This document shows, in pieces, positions 51,482 to 59,742 of a stretch of 64,000 nt of DNA. How positions within the stretch are numbered: the stretch's first letter is position 1; each line of letters starts with the position of its first letter. The notes beneath the pieces were generated by a model, which was given only the letters and a program-made list of their open reading frames with translations, did not search any database and was not told the DNA's origin. Made by a program: the position numbers and the translations under genes. The stretch lies in assembly GCF_012641265.1 (NCBI RefSeq), contig NZ_JABAHZ010000003.1, positions 744,001 to 808,000 of the forward strand, in the 5' to 3' direction. This DNA comes from Chitinophaga eiseniae. Lineage in GTDB: Bacteria > Bacteroidota > Bacteroidia > Chitinophagales > Chitinophagaceae.

Positions 51482-52543
51482 TCAGCTGAAACTGTTGAGG
51501 GTAAGCCCCAGAAAGTCGGCATATTGCCTGGCCGCCGGTTCAAACGCTTTAAGCAGTGCTTTTCCGGCTTTAAACAATTCCGTGGTGATGGTCACGGAAT
51601 CCTTTTTCAGCGTACGTTTCCACGTACCTATCACCTGTCCGTTGTGGACCATAATGGGATTAAAAATGCCGTTGTTCGTCATTACCTTGCTGGTAAACCG
51701 ACTATCTATCAGGGTGCTGCGGTCTTTATATCCTATAAAATATTCATCGAAAGCAGGTAACAGGAGATGGGTATCCGTTTCGGTCACTTTCTTCGCCGGG
51801 GCCATCCAGTAAGTGGTTTCGTGGATTTCCTGCGACCGAAGGGAGGATTGAACGCCCTGCAAACCGGTTTTGGCATCGGCAACGGATATTCCGGCCCACT
51901 GTGCAAAATCATGGACCGTAGCAGGGCCGTGGCTGGTAAAATAGCGGCCAGCCAGTTTATGCAGGGCCTCTTCCCGCTGTAATGGGGTATTGTTGGGTAC
52001 CCATTCGTGCAACAGGGTATAAGTAGATTGCTTTCCCCGCAGGGGGCCATTGCAGATAATGCGTTCCACGGAAGCATGGTAAATGATATGATTCATGCGG
52101 TTTTCCGAGGTATCAATCCCATTTTTCTGTAGCAGGTCTGTCAGCTCCTTACGGGTATGGTGGTTGCCGTTTTTCAGGGCTTTGGTGATCAGCTGATTGG
52201 TTTTGGCCAGCCCGGCCTCATCCAGTCCCAGTTTCCGTTGCATGCTGCTCATTTTTGCTTTTACGTTGGGCGCTATGAGTTGCAGCATCCAATGAATATC
52301 TTCGGCTGCTACCAGGTGTAAGGTGCCACGAAAAACGGTGGTGCGGACAATGGATTTATCCAGGATGGCCTGTTCCACCTGCGTTTCCCGGCATCCTGGC
52401 AAACGGGCGCCTATGCCCCATTTGCTGCTCGCATATTCCTGCGACTGCATGGCGCCAAAGAAGGACACTATTTCCCGGGGAGTTTTAAAAGCGGTTTTAA
52501 TGAGTTGCTGGTGCCGCAGGCGCTGTGCAGGAATACTGGTCAT
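51482..52543 (-). CDS. Winged-helix protein of the HTH_42 family, AlkZ-like DNA glycosylase candidate
   Basis: 353 residues from the ATG at 52543 (alternatives at 52549 and 52576). The family (PF06224, formerly DUF1006) has tandem winged helices. The block FFGAMQSQEYASSKWGIGAR places Gln33 and Gln35 where AlkZ has its catalytic Q-x-Q. RTTVFRGTLHLVAAEDIHWML and the C-terminal DEYFIGYKDRS-like block are typical. AlkZ and YcaQ unhook DNA crosslinks, so a role in alkylation repair is plausible, while the substrate is unknown. Confidence 0.85.
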   Translation of the reverse strand: MTSIPAQRLRHQQLIKTAFKTPREIVSFFGAMQSQEYASSKWGIGARLPGCRETQVEQAILDKSIVRTTVFRGTLHLVAAEDIHWMLQLIAPNVKAKMSSMQRKLGLDEAGLAKTNQLITKALKNGNHHTRKELTDLLQKNGIDTSENRMNHIIYHASVERIICNGPLRGKQSTYTLLHEWVPNNTPLQREEALHKLAGRYFTSHGPATVHDFAQWAGISVADAKTGLQGVQSSLRSQEIHETTYWMAPAKKVTETDTHLLLPAFDEYFIGYKDRSTLIDSRFTSKVMTNNGIFNPIMVHNGQVIGTWKRTLKKDSVTITTELFKAGKALLKAFEPAARQYADFLGLTLNSFS

Positions 52544-52616
52544 GTGCATGGATAGCTGTTTTGTTATACAAAGCAACGATAGGGCTATGACAACAGTATG
52601 TCAGCTGCCGAAAAAA

Positions 52617-53285
52617 TTATTCTTTGCCCTGTACCACCACTACTATTTCGCCTTTCACGCCCTTTTCCGCGAAGTAGTCGTGCACTTCCTGAAGGGTACC
52701 ACGTTTATTTTCCTCGAACATTTTGGTCAGCTCGCGGCTAACGCAGCAGGGGCGATCCGGCCCGAAGTACTGGATCAGGTCGGAGAGGGTTCTGACCAAT
52801 CGCATGGGCGATTCATAGAAAACGATGGTCCGTTCTTCTGTGGCCAGTTGGGTAAACAAGGTATGGCGGCCTTTTTTCAGGGGAAGAAATCCTTCAAAGG
52901 CAAAGCGGTTCATGGGAATACCGCTGTTGACCAGCGCGGGTACAAAAGCGGTGGCGCCGGGCAGGCATTCTACCGGTACGCCGGCACGACTGCATTCCCT
53001 GACCAATAAAAAGCCCGGATCGGAAATACCCGGAGTACCGGCATCTGTGAGCATAGCCATCGTTTTACCTCCCTGCAGCTGTTGCAGGAGATGTTGTACT
53101 ATTTTATGCTCATTATGCTGGTGGTAGGACGTTACCGGCTTATTGATCTGGTAGTGCCGGAGCAGTACACTGGAAGTGCGGGTATCTTCCGCGAGGATCA
53201 GGTCTGCTTCCTCCAGCACTTTTACGGCCCGATAGGTGATATCGGCCAGATTGCCAATGGGAGATGGAACGAGATATAATTTCAT
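52617..53285 (-). CDS. rsmI: 16S rRNA (cytidine1402-2'-O)-methyltransferase
   Basis: 222 residues from the ATG at 53285. Members have a tetrapyrrole-methylase fold. The start KLYLVPSPIGNLADITYRAV, followed by ILAEDTRTSSVLLRHY, is the RsmI signature. MLTDAGTPGISDPGFLLVR binds SAM, and VYESPMRLVRTL is conserved at the dimer interface. It 2'-O-methylates C1402 in the decoding centre. The C-terminal REFT-type helix is RELTKMFEENKRGTL. The upstream spacer holds repeat C, so it may have a separate promoter from purS. Confidence 0.95.
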   Translation of the reverse strand: MKLYLVPSPIGNLADITYRAVKVLEEADLILAEDTRTSSVLLRHYQINKPVTSYHQHNEHKIVQHLLQQLQGGKTMAMLTDAGTPGISDPGFLLVRECSRAGVPVECLPGATAFVPALVNSGIPMNRFAFEGFLPLKKGRHTLFTQLATEERTIVFYESPMRLVRTLSDLIQYFGPDRPCCVSRELTKMFEENKRGTLQEVHDYFAEKGVKGEIVVVVQGKE

Positions 53286-53316
53286 AATTGAATTACAAAG
53301 TAAAGGAAGAATTTCA

Positions 53317-53400
53317 CGCAAAGAGGCAAAGAAGCAAAGCCGCAAAGATTTTCTTAATATTTTATATTCCTTTGCGGCTTTGTTTCTTTGCCTCTTTGCG
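53317..53400. repeat. Long hairpin repeat C
   Basis: Arms 53317-53347 and 53370-53400 are 31-nt inverted copies with one mismatch. Each arm is a run of GCAAAG-type units (core CGCAAAGAGGCAAAGAA). A 22-nt AT-rich loop separates them. It lies 30 nt after the purS stop and 32 nt before the rsmI start, both on minus. Confidence 0.85.
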
Positions 53401-53430
53401 GGAAACGCCTCTTTTACGCGGCGTAACTAA

Positions 53431-53676
53431 TTATTGTATATGTACTTCAAAAGATTCCATTACCTGGTTTGCCAACAGCTTCTGGCAAGCATTTTCAGCG
53501 ATCTGCCTTGCTTCTTCCTGGCTGGCGGCTTCAATTTGCAGGGTAATGTGTTTACCAATACGTACATCTTGTACCTGGCCCAGGCCGAGGTTCTTGAGAC
53601 CACTCATTACCGCTTTACCTTGCGGGTCTAATAATTCTTTCAGTGGCATCACATTGATATGTGCAGTAAAAGTCAT
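53431..53676 (-). CDS. purS: Phosphoribosylformylglycinamidine synthase subunit PurS
   Basis: 81 residues, the typical PurS length. With PurL and PurQ it makes FGAM, the fourth step of purine synthesis, and PurS binds the complex together. The start MTFTAHINVMPLKELLDPQG matches the PurS opening with its conserved LDPQG turn. MSGLKNLGLGQVQDVRIGKH follows, then ENACQKLLANQVMESFEVHI as the last strand. It stands alone, apart from purL and purQ, in the pssA-purS-rsmI run. Confidence 0.93.
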   Translation of the reverse strand: MTFTAHINVMPLKELLDPQGKAVMSGLKNLGLGQVQDVRIGKHITLQIEAASQEEARQIAENACQKLLANQVMESFEVHIQ

Positions 53677-53722
53677 TGTACTAGAAATTTTGCCGCAAAC
53701 CTACATCAAAAAATCCAAAATG

Positions 53723-54490
53723 TTAAACCGCTTGTATTTTAGGCGGTGCCACAACGGATAATATCACGTAACAAATAAATACAAATGGTACGGCGGCAAA
53801 CCGCAGGAAAGGTATGCTCACAACGGTTAAACCGATTAAAAGGAAGCGGGGCCAGTTGTCGGCCAGCGACTTACTTTTAAATTTCAGGCTGATCATGGGA
53901 ATTTCCGCCACCATCAGGTAGCAGAGCAGGGCGATGGTAATATATAACACCCAGATATTCTGGAACCAGTGGGCCAGGTTAAAGGGATTAAATAAGAGGA
54001 TCAGGGGAAAAGAGGCCACCAGTATGGCCACCGCCGGAGTAGGCACGCCGATAAAGTTTTCCGACTGCCGGGTATCTATATTGAATTTAGCCAGGCGATA
54101 AGCGGCAAAACAGGGCACCAGTAAAGCCGGAGCCAGGTTAATGATCGATACATCAAACACATCGGGTTGCTGGAAATAGGCGCTGCGCAATAAACGGTAC
54201 AGCATCATGCCGGGTACTACTCCGAAAGTAACAACGTCTGCCAGTGAATCCAGCTCCTTTCCCATAGGCCCGGATACCCGGAGGAGGCGGGCCACCATCC
54301 CGTCAAAAAAGTCGAAAATACCAGCGATCAGCACCAGGGCTGAAGCCCAGTAAACCGGTTCGGGGCTGATAATCGTATAGTCTGCTCCGTTAATTTCCGC
54401 GCGATACTCCGGCGCATGTAAAATGCAGATAATCGCCAGCGCTCCGCAAAAGAGGTTACATAGGGTAAGAATATTGGGTAGTTGTTTCAT
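53723..54490 (-). CDS. pssA: CDP-diacylglycerol--serine O-phosphatidyltransferase
   Basis: 255 residues, about eight hydrophobic helices. It makes phosphatidylserine from CDP-diacylglycerol in the inner membrane, the step before phosphatidylethanolamine. The CDP-alcohol phosphotransferase motif is visible as FFDGMVARLLRVSGPMGKEL then DSLADVVTFG, with all the expected Asp residues. The start MKQLPNILTLCNLFCGALAI is typical of PssA. It is 46 nt upstream of purS on the same strand. Confidence 0.93.
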   Translation of the reverse strand: MKQLPNILTLCNLFCGALAIICILHAPEYRAEINGADYTIISPEPVYWASALVLIAGIFDFFDGMVARLLRVSGPMGKELDSLADVVTFGVVPGMMLYRLLRSAYFQQPDVFDVSIINLAPALLVPCFAAYRLAKFNIDTRQSENFIGVPTPAVAILVASFPLILLFNPFNLAHWFQNIWVLYITIALLCYLMVAEIPMISLKFKSKSLADNWPRFLLIGLTVVSIPFLRFAAVPFVFICYVILSVVAPPKIQAV

Positions 54491-54520
54491 CTAATCGATT
54501 TATGGCATGCAAAGTACGAA

Positions 54521-54591
54521 TTACGGGATTTGTGAGGAGATCGCGAACATAAATATTTTCTGTTCAACAGCTCTCCTTACAAATCCCGTAA
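54521..54591 (-). terminator. Hairpin after the aminopeptidase P gene
   Basis: TTACGGGATTTGTGAGGAGA (54521-54540) pairs with 54572-54591 over 20 nt with one mismatch and a 31-nt loop. It lies 25 nt past the stop at 54617. No strong T run follows, so termination or 3' protection is inferred. Confidence 0.6.
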
Positions 54592-54616
54592 AATACATGC
54601 GGCATACCGGGGTATG

Positions 54617-55909
54617 CTATTTCTTCATCAGGGCTTCTATTTCATCGGCCGTGATAGGAATATGCTTCATCAGGTCTACATTGCCTTCGGCAGTAAGCCA
54701 GATATTATTTTCGATGCGGATACCCAATTGTTCTTCTTCAATATAAATACCTGGTTCTATGGTCATTACCGCACCTTCCGGGATAGGTTGGTACATGGAA
54801 GGCCCCAGATCATGTACATCCACGCCGAGGTGGTGGGAGATGCCATGGTACAGGTATTTGCGGTAAGCCGGTGTTTCAGGATCCTGGTTTTTCACCTGTT
54901 CTTCCGTGAGTAAGCCCAGTTTAATAAATTCCTTAGTAGCTTCCTCTCCTACCATTTCATGGTATTTGGCAATGGTAATACCCGGGCGCAGGATGGATTT
55001 GGCGTAGTTATGCAGGTGTAAACAGGCATCGTAAACCTGGCGCTGACGGGGGCTGAATTTACCGTTAACCGGTATGGAGCGGGTCAGGTCCGCATTGTAA
55101 CCACCGTATTCGGCGCCGAAGTCCATCAGGATTACTTCTCCATCTTTACATTCCTGGTTATTGGCTACATAGTGGAGTGTACGGGCACGATCACCGGAGG
55201 CGATAATAGAGCCATATGCCTCACCAGCAGAGCGGTTGCGCAGGAATTCATGCATAATTTCGGCGTGAATTTCATGTTCCCATACACCTGGTTGAATGAA
55301 TTTCAGCAGGCGTTCGAACGTTTTCCCGGTGATATCCATCGCTACCTGCATCACCTTAACTTCTTCCGGTGTTTTTACTGCCCGGAGCTGTTTAAAGAGT
55401 ACTGCTGCGCGGAGGTAGTTATGGAGTGGATAACGCGCTTTCATTTCTTCCGCATACCGGTAATCCCTTACTGGTACCAGGTTTGATTTGCGGTTATTTT
55501 CATTGGAGTTGAGGTAGATGTTAGCCGCATCGTTAACCCACTGCTGCAACAGGCCGTCCAGTGCATCCAGCCACACAACAGTAGACATACCGGAAATGGC
55601 GTATGCTTCATCTTTGCGCAACCGGTGGCCATCCCACTTTTCCTTTAACTCGTTAGGGCGCACCAATACCAACACTTCCCGGTATTTGGGATCTGGGTTA
55701 TCGGGAAACAATACCACCATCGTATCCTCCTGATCAATACCTGTGAGCCAATACAGATCTGAGTTCTGCTTAAACTTATACAGGGCGTCACCATTGGTGG
55801 GCAGTTCATCATTGGAGTTGATAATAGCTATAGACTGTGGCTGCATTTTAGCCACAAAACGCTGACGATTCTTCACGAAAAGCTGCGGATCTAAGGGCAA
55901 ATTCTTCAT
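54617..55909 (-). CDS. Xaa-Pro aminopeptidase (aminopeptidase P, M24B)
   Basis: 430 residues from the ATG at 55909. It removes N-terminal residues before proline in the cytoplasm. The N-terminal creatinase-like domain (~1-165) is followed by the pita-bread fold. Metal ligands are the Asp in ILMDFGAEYGGYNADLTRS (two), the His in HGISHHLGVDVHDLGP, and the Glu in MTIEPGIYIEEEQ and GIRIENNIW. All five are present, so it should be active. It has no signal peptide. It is followed by a hairpin and the pssA operon. Confidence 0.94.
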   Translation of the reverse strand: MKNLPLDPQLFVKNRQRFVAKMQPQSIAIINSNDELPTNGDALYKFKQNSDLYWLTGIDQEDTMVVLFPDNPDPKYREVLVLVRPNELKEKWDGHRLRKDEAYAISGMSTVVWLDALDGLLQQWVNDAANIYLNSNENNRKSNLVPVRDYRYAEEMKARYPLHNYLRAAVLFKQLRAVKTPEEVKVMQVAMDITGKTFERLLKFIQPGVWEHEIHAEIMHEFLRNRSAGEAYGSIIASGDRARTLHYVANNQECKDGEVILMDFGAEYGGYNADLTRSIPVNGKFSPRQRQVYDACLHLHNYAKSILRPGITIAKYHEMVGEEATKEFIKLGLLTEEQVKNQDPETPAYRKYLYHGISHHLGVDVHDLGPSMYQPIPEGAVMTIEPGIYIEEEQLGIRIENNIWLTAEGNVDLMKHIPITADEIEALMKK

Positions 55910-56234
55910 ATCTCTTAATTTCAAATGAGGGTTCAAACCTATGTAAAATTTCGGAGGTAGAAATCATGAAATCATGTCGGATTATCAAATCGGTTAATAT
56001 CAGAGGGGATAAATGACAAAATCGTACTAATATTTCCTTGCAAATAATTAATGCTATATTACCCTGCAAATGGTTTGACAATCCTGCAACGAAACAAACA
56101 CATATTGAAGATATCGCAACAATTCACCCCGAAACGATAAGTAATTTCTAAATTTCGATGGTGTAACGCCTATAAAATTTGACGATATCAAAAAAACCCT
56201 AGTTTTGCTATTACACCAAAACAATCTTGCTTTT
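55910..56234. other. 325-nt divergent intergenic region
   Basis: Between the aminopeptidase P gene and pckA. The only element I can support is the pckA -7 box at 56200-56207. The remainder is AT-rich with a short direct repeat (GAAATCATGAAATCATG, near 55963-55979). No clear minus-strand -7 box was found. Confidence 0.6.
56200..56207 (+). promoter_or_regulatory. -7 box for pckA
   Basis: TAGTTTTG, a perfect match 27 nt before the ATG at 56235. Confidence 0.6.
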
Positions 56235-57836
56235 ATGCAAATGAGTAGCGTAAGGAATCCTGTTGCTGACTTACGGGGACTTGGCATAGAGAACGTATCG
56301 AACGTCTATTACCAACTTTCACCCGAAAAACTGGCGGAGCAAACGGTCGCCCGGAATCAAGGGGTTTATGCTGACACAGGAGCACTGGCCGTAAACACTG
56401 GCGAATATACCGGTCGCTCACCGAAAGACAAATTCATCGTCAAAGACAACATCACAACGAACACTGTAAACTGGAACGACTTTAATCAACCTATCTCAGA
56501 AGAAAATTTTGATCGTTTATACAGTAGAATAACCCGTTATTTCAGTGGGAAAGATGTGTGGGTACGTGATTGCTATGCCTGTGCAGATGAAGATTTCCGG
56601 ATTAACATCAAAGTGATCAGCGAACTTCCCTGGTCCAGCTTATTTGCCTATAACATGTTCCTTCGTCCTACGGAAGAAGAACTGGATTATATGCATAACG
56701 ACTGGACGGTGATCCAGGCCCCCGGCTGTTTAGCAGACCCAGCTACAGACGGCACCCGCCAGGGTAACTTCTCCGTAGTCAACTTCACCAAAAAGATGAT
56801 CCTGATTGGTGGTAGCGCCTATACCGGGGAAATTAAAAAAGGCATTTTTACTATCCTTAATTATGTATTGCCACACAATAAAAATGTGCTGAGCATGCAC
56901 TGTTCCGCCAACATCGGGGAAGAAGGCGATACCGCCATATTCTTCGGACTGAGTGGCACCGGTAAAACCACGCTGAGTGCAGATCCTGCCAGGAAACTGA
57001 TAGGTGACGACGAACATGGATGGACCGCTACCGGCGTCTTTAATTTTGAAGGCGGTTGTTATGCCAAATGTATTGACCTCTCCGAAGAAAAAGAACCACA
57101 GATATTTCATGCGGTAAGAGAAGGAGCATTGCTGGAAAACATCCAGTTCTTCCCTGGTACCCATACCGTGAACTATGCAGATAAAACCATCACGGAAAAC
57201 ACCCGGGTGTCTTATCCCCTGCATTATATCGACAATGCCCAGGAACCTGCTGTAGGTGGTATTCCAAAGAACATATTTTTCCTGACCTGCGATGCTTACG
57301 GCGTACTACCTCCTATTTCCAGGTTAACTCCCGGACAGGCCATGTACCAGTTTATTTCCGGGTATACTGCCAAAGTAGCCGGTACAGAAGCGGGTGTAAC
57401 AGAGCCTAAATCCACTTTCAGCGCCTGTTTTGGTGCACCTTTCCTCCCCTTGCACCCCGCGCAGTATGCGCAGATGCTGGGAGAAAGAATGCATGAACAT
57501 AAGGTAAATGTATGGCTGATCAACACTGGTTGGACTGGTGGCGCCTATGGCACCGGCAATCGTATTAAGCTGAGCTATACCCGTGCTATGATTGCCGCAG
57601 CTTTGAGCGGTAAGCTGGATAAGGCTTCCTTCCACGCTCACCCGGTATTTGGCTTTGCCATTCCCGACAATTGTGAGGGCGTGCCTGCCAATATCCTGGA
57701 TCCGCGCAATACCTGGGAAAACAAGGCTGCCTATGATGCGCAGCTGAATGACCTGGCCGGACAGTTTATCCGCAATTTTGAAAAATACGCCGCAGCAGCC
57801 GATAAAGAAATACTGGATGCAGCGCCAAAAATTTAA
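56235..57836 (+). CDS. pckA: Phosphoenolpyruvate carboxykinase (ATP)
   Basis: 533 residues from the ATG at 56235 (a second ATG at 56241). It converts oxaloacetate and ATP to phosphoenolpyruvate and CO2, the first committed step of gluconeogenesis. The P-loop is FFGLSGTGKTTLSADP and the metal site follows in LIGDDEHGW. The substrate-binding RSPKDKF is in TGRSPKDKFIVKD, and the later adenine/metal regions ENTRVSYPL and NTGWTGGAYGTGNRI are intact. An upstream TTG lies inside the promoter box and is rejected. Confidence 0.96.
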   Translation: MQMSSVRNPVADLRGLGIENVSNVYYQLSPEKLAEQTVARNQGVYADTGALAVNTGEYTGRSPKDKFIVKDNITTNTVNWNDFNQPISEENFDRLYSRITRYFSGKDVWVRDCYACADEDFRINIKVISELPWSSLFAYNMFLRPTEEELDYMHNDWTVIQAPGCLADPATDGTRQGNFSVVNFTKKMILIGGSAYTGEIKKGIFTILNYVLPHNKNVLSMHCSANIGEEGDTAIFFGLSGTGKTTLSADPARKLIGDDEHGWTATGVFNFEGGCYAKCIDLSEEKEPQIFHAVREGALLENIQFFPGTHTVNYADKTITENTRVSYPLHYIDNAQEPAVGGIPKNIFFLTCDAYGVLPPISRLTPGQAMYQFISGYTAKVAGTEAGVTEPKSTFSACFGAPFLPLHPAQYAQMLGERMHEHKVNVWLINTGWTGGAYGTGNRIKLSYTRAMIAAALSGKLDKASFHAHPVFGFAIPDNCEGVPANILDPRNTWENKAAYDAQLNDLAGQFIRNFEKYAAAADKEILDAAPKI

Positions 57837-57945
57837 AGGAATACTGTGATCTGATTCTTCGGTTTTTAACATCCACCTGAAGATTTATATTTAAGTTTTG
57901 CCTTATAACTTCCACTGATGAATACGTAAGTTCCTGACGGGCGCA

Positions 57946-57986
57946 ATGCCCGAGCAAAGCAAGTTCCTTTACCGGGGCTTGTTTTG
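57946..57986 (+). other. Small inverted repeats downstream of pckA
   Basis: CGGGC/GCCCG near 57937-57951 and AGCAAAGCAAG/CTTGTTTTGCT (about 57953-57963/57976-57986, one G-U type mismatch) lie in the 238-nt spacer before folD. No T run follows. They may end the pckA message, but support is weak. Confidence 0.35.
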
Positions 57987-58063
57987 CTGGACTTCGGACA
58001 GCTCCTTCTCTTCCCCATCGTAAAAAGCCGTTCGTTGGTGAGGGAATGCTAACAGCTTTTCCT

Positions 58064-58071
58064 TACCTTTG
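58064..58071 (+). promoter_or_regulatory. -7 box abutting folD
   Basis: TACCTTTG, a perfect match, with only 3 nt before the ATG at 58075. Confidence 0.65.
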
Positions 58072-58074
58072 CAC

Positions 58075-58962
58075 ATGCAAATTTTAGACGGTAAACTAGT
58101 TTCTGAGGCTATTAAGGCCCAATTAGCCGCCCAGGTGGCTGAATTAAAGGCTGCTGGTAAAAAAGTTCCTCACCTGGCAGCGATCCTGGTGGGTAACAAT
58201 CCCGCCAGCGAAACCTACGTGGCATCCAAAGTAAAATCATGTGCAGAATGCGGGTACAATTCCACCCTGCTGCGCTTTGATGCACAGATTTCCGAAAAAC
58301 ACCTGCTGGATCAAATCATTTTGCTGAATGAAAATCCTGATGTAGACGGGATCCTCGTACAATTGCCTTTGCCCAAGCATATCAACGAAGAACTGGTGAT
58401 CAACACCATCGATCCCAGCAAGGACGTGGATGGCTTCCATCCGATGAACGTGGGTAAAATGGTGAGCGGCCTCCCGGCTTTCATCCCTGCTACGCCGTAT
58501 GGTATTATGCTGATGCTGGAACATTATAATATTCCTACAAAAGGCAAACATGCCGTAGTTATTGGACGCAGCCATATCGTAGGTACCCCGATCAGCATAT
58601 TGCTAAGCCGCAATACCAATCCCGGCAACTGCACCGTTACCTTAACACATTCCCATACCCCTAACCTGGCTGAAATTTGCCGTCAGGCCGATATCATCGT
58701 CGCAGCTATTGGTCGCCCCGACTTCGTTACCGCCGACATGGTAAAAGAAGGCGCCGTGATTGTAGACGTAGGTATTAACCGGGTAGAAGATGCCAGCAAA
58801 AAGAGCGGTTTCCGCCTGAAAGGTGATGTGAAGTTTGATGAAGTAGCTCCTAAATGCAGTTATATCAGTCCCGTGCCTGGTGGCGTAGGACCTATGACCA
58901 TTGCCGCGCTGCTCAAAAACACCTATCATGCCAGCATCGGATTGAAGGGGAGTATGAATTAA
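58075..58962 (+). CDS. folD: Methylenetetrahydrofolate dehydrogenase / methenyltetrahydrofolate cyclohydrolase
   Basis: 295 residues from the ATG at 58075. It interconverts 5,10-methylene-, methenyl- and 10-formyl-tetrahydrofolate for purine and one-carbon metabolism. The active-site Tyr/Lys region is NPASETYVASKVKSC. DGILVQLPLPKHI is the conserved middle block, and GRSHIVGTPISILL binds NADP. PGGVGPMTIAALL closes the site. The -7 box ends 3 nt before the ATG, so the transcript is predicted to be leaderless. queE follows after 41 nt. Confidence 0.95.
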   Translation: MQILDGKLVSEAIKAQLAAQVAELKAAGKKVPHLAAILVGNNPASETYVASKVKSCAECGYNSTLLRFDAQISEKHLLDQIILLNENPDVDGILVQLPLPKHINEELVINTIDPSKDVDGFHPMNVGKMVSGLPAFIPATPYGIMLMLEHYNIPTKGKHAVVIGRSHIVGTPISILLSRNTNPGNCTVTLTHSHTPNLAEICRQADIIVAAIGRPDFVTADMVKEGAVIVDVGINRVEDASKKSGFRLKGDVKFDEVAPKCSYISPVPGGVGPMTIAALLKNTYHASIGLKGSMN

Positions 58963-58984
58963 ATGTAGACCGATAAAAAAATCG

Positions 58985-58992
58985 GACCTTTG
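58985..58992 (+). promoter_or_regulatory. Near-consensus -7 box for queE
   Basis: GACCTTTG has one mismatch (G for T) and ends 11 nt before the ATG at 59004. It follows a small hairpin CCGAT/ATCGG (58970-58985). Confidence 0.35.
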
Positions 58993-59003
58993 CGAAGTAA
59001 GTC

Positions 59004-59630
59004 ATGTCTGTAATAACAACAAATATTAAAACCGATACGCTCCCCCTGATGGAACGTTTCTATACCATCCAGGGAGAGGGCTATCACCAGGGGAGAGCGG
59101 CCTATTTCATCCGCCTCGGCGGCTGCGATGTAGGCTGTGTATGGTGCGATGTAAAGGACAGCTGGGACGCTGATAAGCATCCGCAGGTATCTATTACGGA
59201 CATTGCAACAGAAGCAGCCCGTTACCCCGGACGAATTGCCGTGGTAACCGGTGGCGAACCGCTGTTGCATAACCTGGATGCACTCACCAAAGCATTGCAT
59301 AAACAAGGGTTTAAAACGCATATGGAAACATCCGGCTCCTCGCCTCTTAGCGGCAGCTGGGACTGGATTACCTTATCTCCCAAAAAATTCAAAGCGCCTT
59401 TACCCGAAGTATGTAAAGCTGCCCATGAATTGAAAGTAGTGATCTATAATAAAACTGACTTTGCCTGGGCAGAAAAATATGCTGCACTGGCGGATAAAAA
59501 CTGTAAACTCTATCTGCAGCCCGAATGGGAACGCAGCGCTGAAATGACCCCGCTGATCACGGAGTATATCAAAGACCATCCGGAGTGGACCATGTCTTTA
59601 CAAATCCATAAGTATATTAACGTACCGTAA
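59004..59630 (+). CDS. queE: 7-carboxy-7-deazaguanine synthase
   Basis: 208 residues. This radical-SAM enzyme turns 6-carboxytetrahydropterin into 7-carboxy-7-deazaguanine for queuosine. The opening FYTIQGEGYHQGRAAYFIRL is typical, with the 4Fe-4S ligands in CDVGCVWCDVKDSWD; the spacing is CxxxCxxC. The GGEPLL motif follows in VVTGGEPLLHN, and HMETSGS is conserved. tgt at 42362 is a later enzyme of the pathway. Queuosine synthesis is thus split over distant loci. Confidence 0.93.
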   Translation: MSVITTNIKTDTLPLMERFYTIQGEGYHQGRAAYFIRLGGCDVGCVWCDVKDSWDADKHPQVSITDIATEAARYPGRIAVVTGGEPLLHNLDALTKALHKQGFKTHMETSGSSPLSGSWDWITLSPKKFKAPLPEVCKAAHELKVVIYNKTDFAWAEKYAALADKNCKLYLQPEWERSAEMTPLITEYIKDHPEWTMSLQIHKYINVP

Positions 59631-59634
59631 GGTA

Positions 59635-59691
59635 GCATATAGCAAAAAAATGACGTCCAGGTTCCCTGGACGTCATTTTTTTGCTATATGC
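59635..59691 (+). terminator. 27-bp perfect terminator hairpin after queE
   Basis: 59635-59661 pairs perfectly with 59665-59691, leaving a TTC loop. The inner stem is TGACGTCCAGG/CCTGGACGTCA, extended by A7/T7 and then GCATATAGC/GCTATATGC. The A/T runs on both sides allow termination with T following the GC-rich inner part. Confidence 0.9.
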
Positions 59692-59742
59692 CTTATGCAT
59701 TTCTTATGCTTTTTTGCGTTATTTACAGGACGAATACTGACT

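Noticed and set aside
53288..53761. 157-codon plus-strand ORF across repeat C and purS
   Set aside because: It reads through the hairpin arms and antisense to the clear purS gene; composition reflects the repeat.
56205..56234. TTG at 56205 as start of pckA
   Set aside because: It lies inside the TAGTTTTG promoter box and adds ten residues not expected for PEPCK.
57837..58074. Small gene between pckA and folD
   Set aside because: Short ORFs here have no homology I recognise and no good start. The stretch looks like a 3' end plus the folD promoter.
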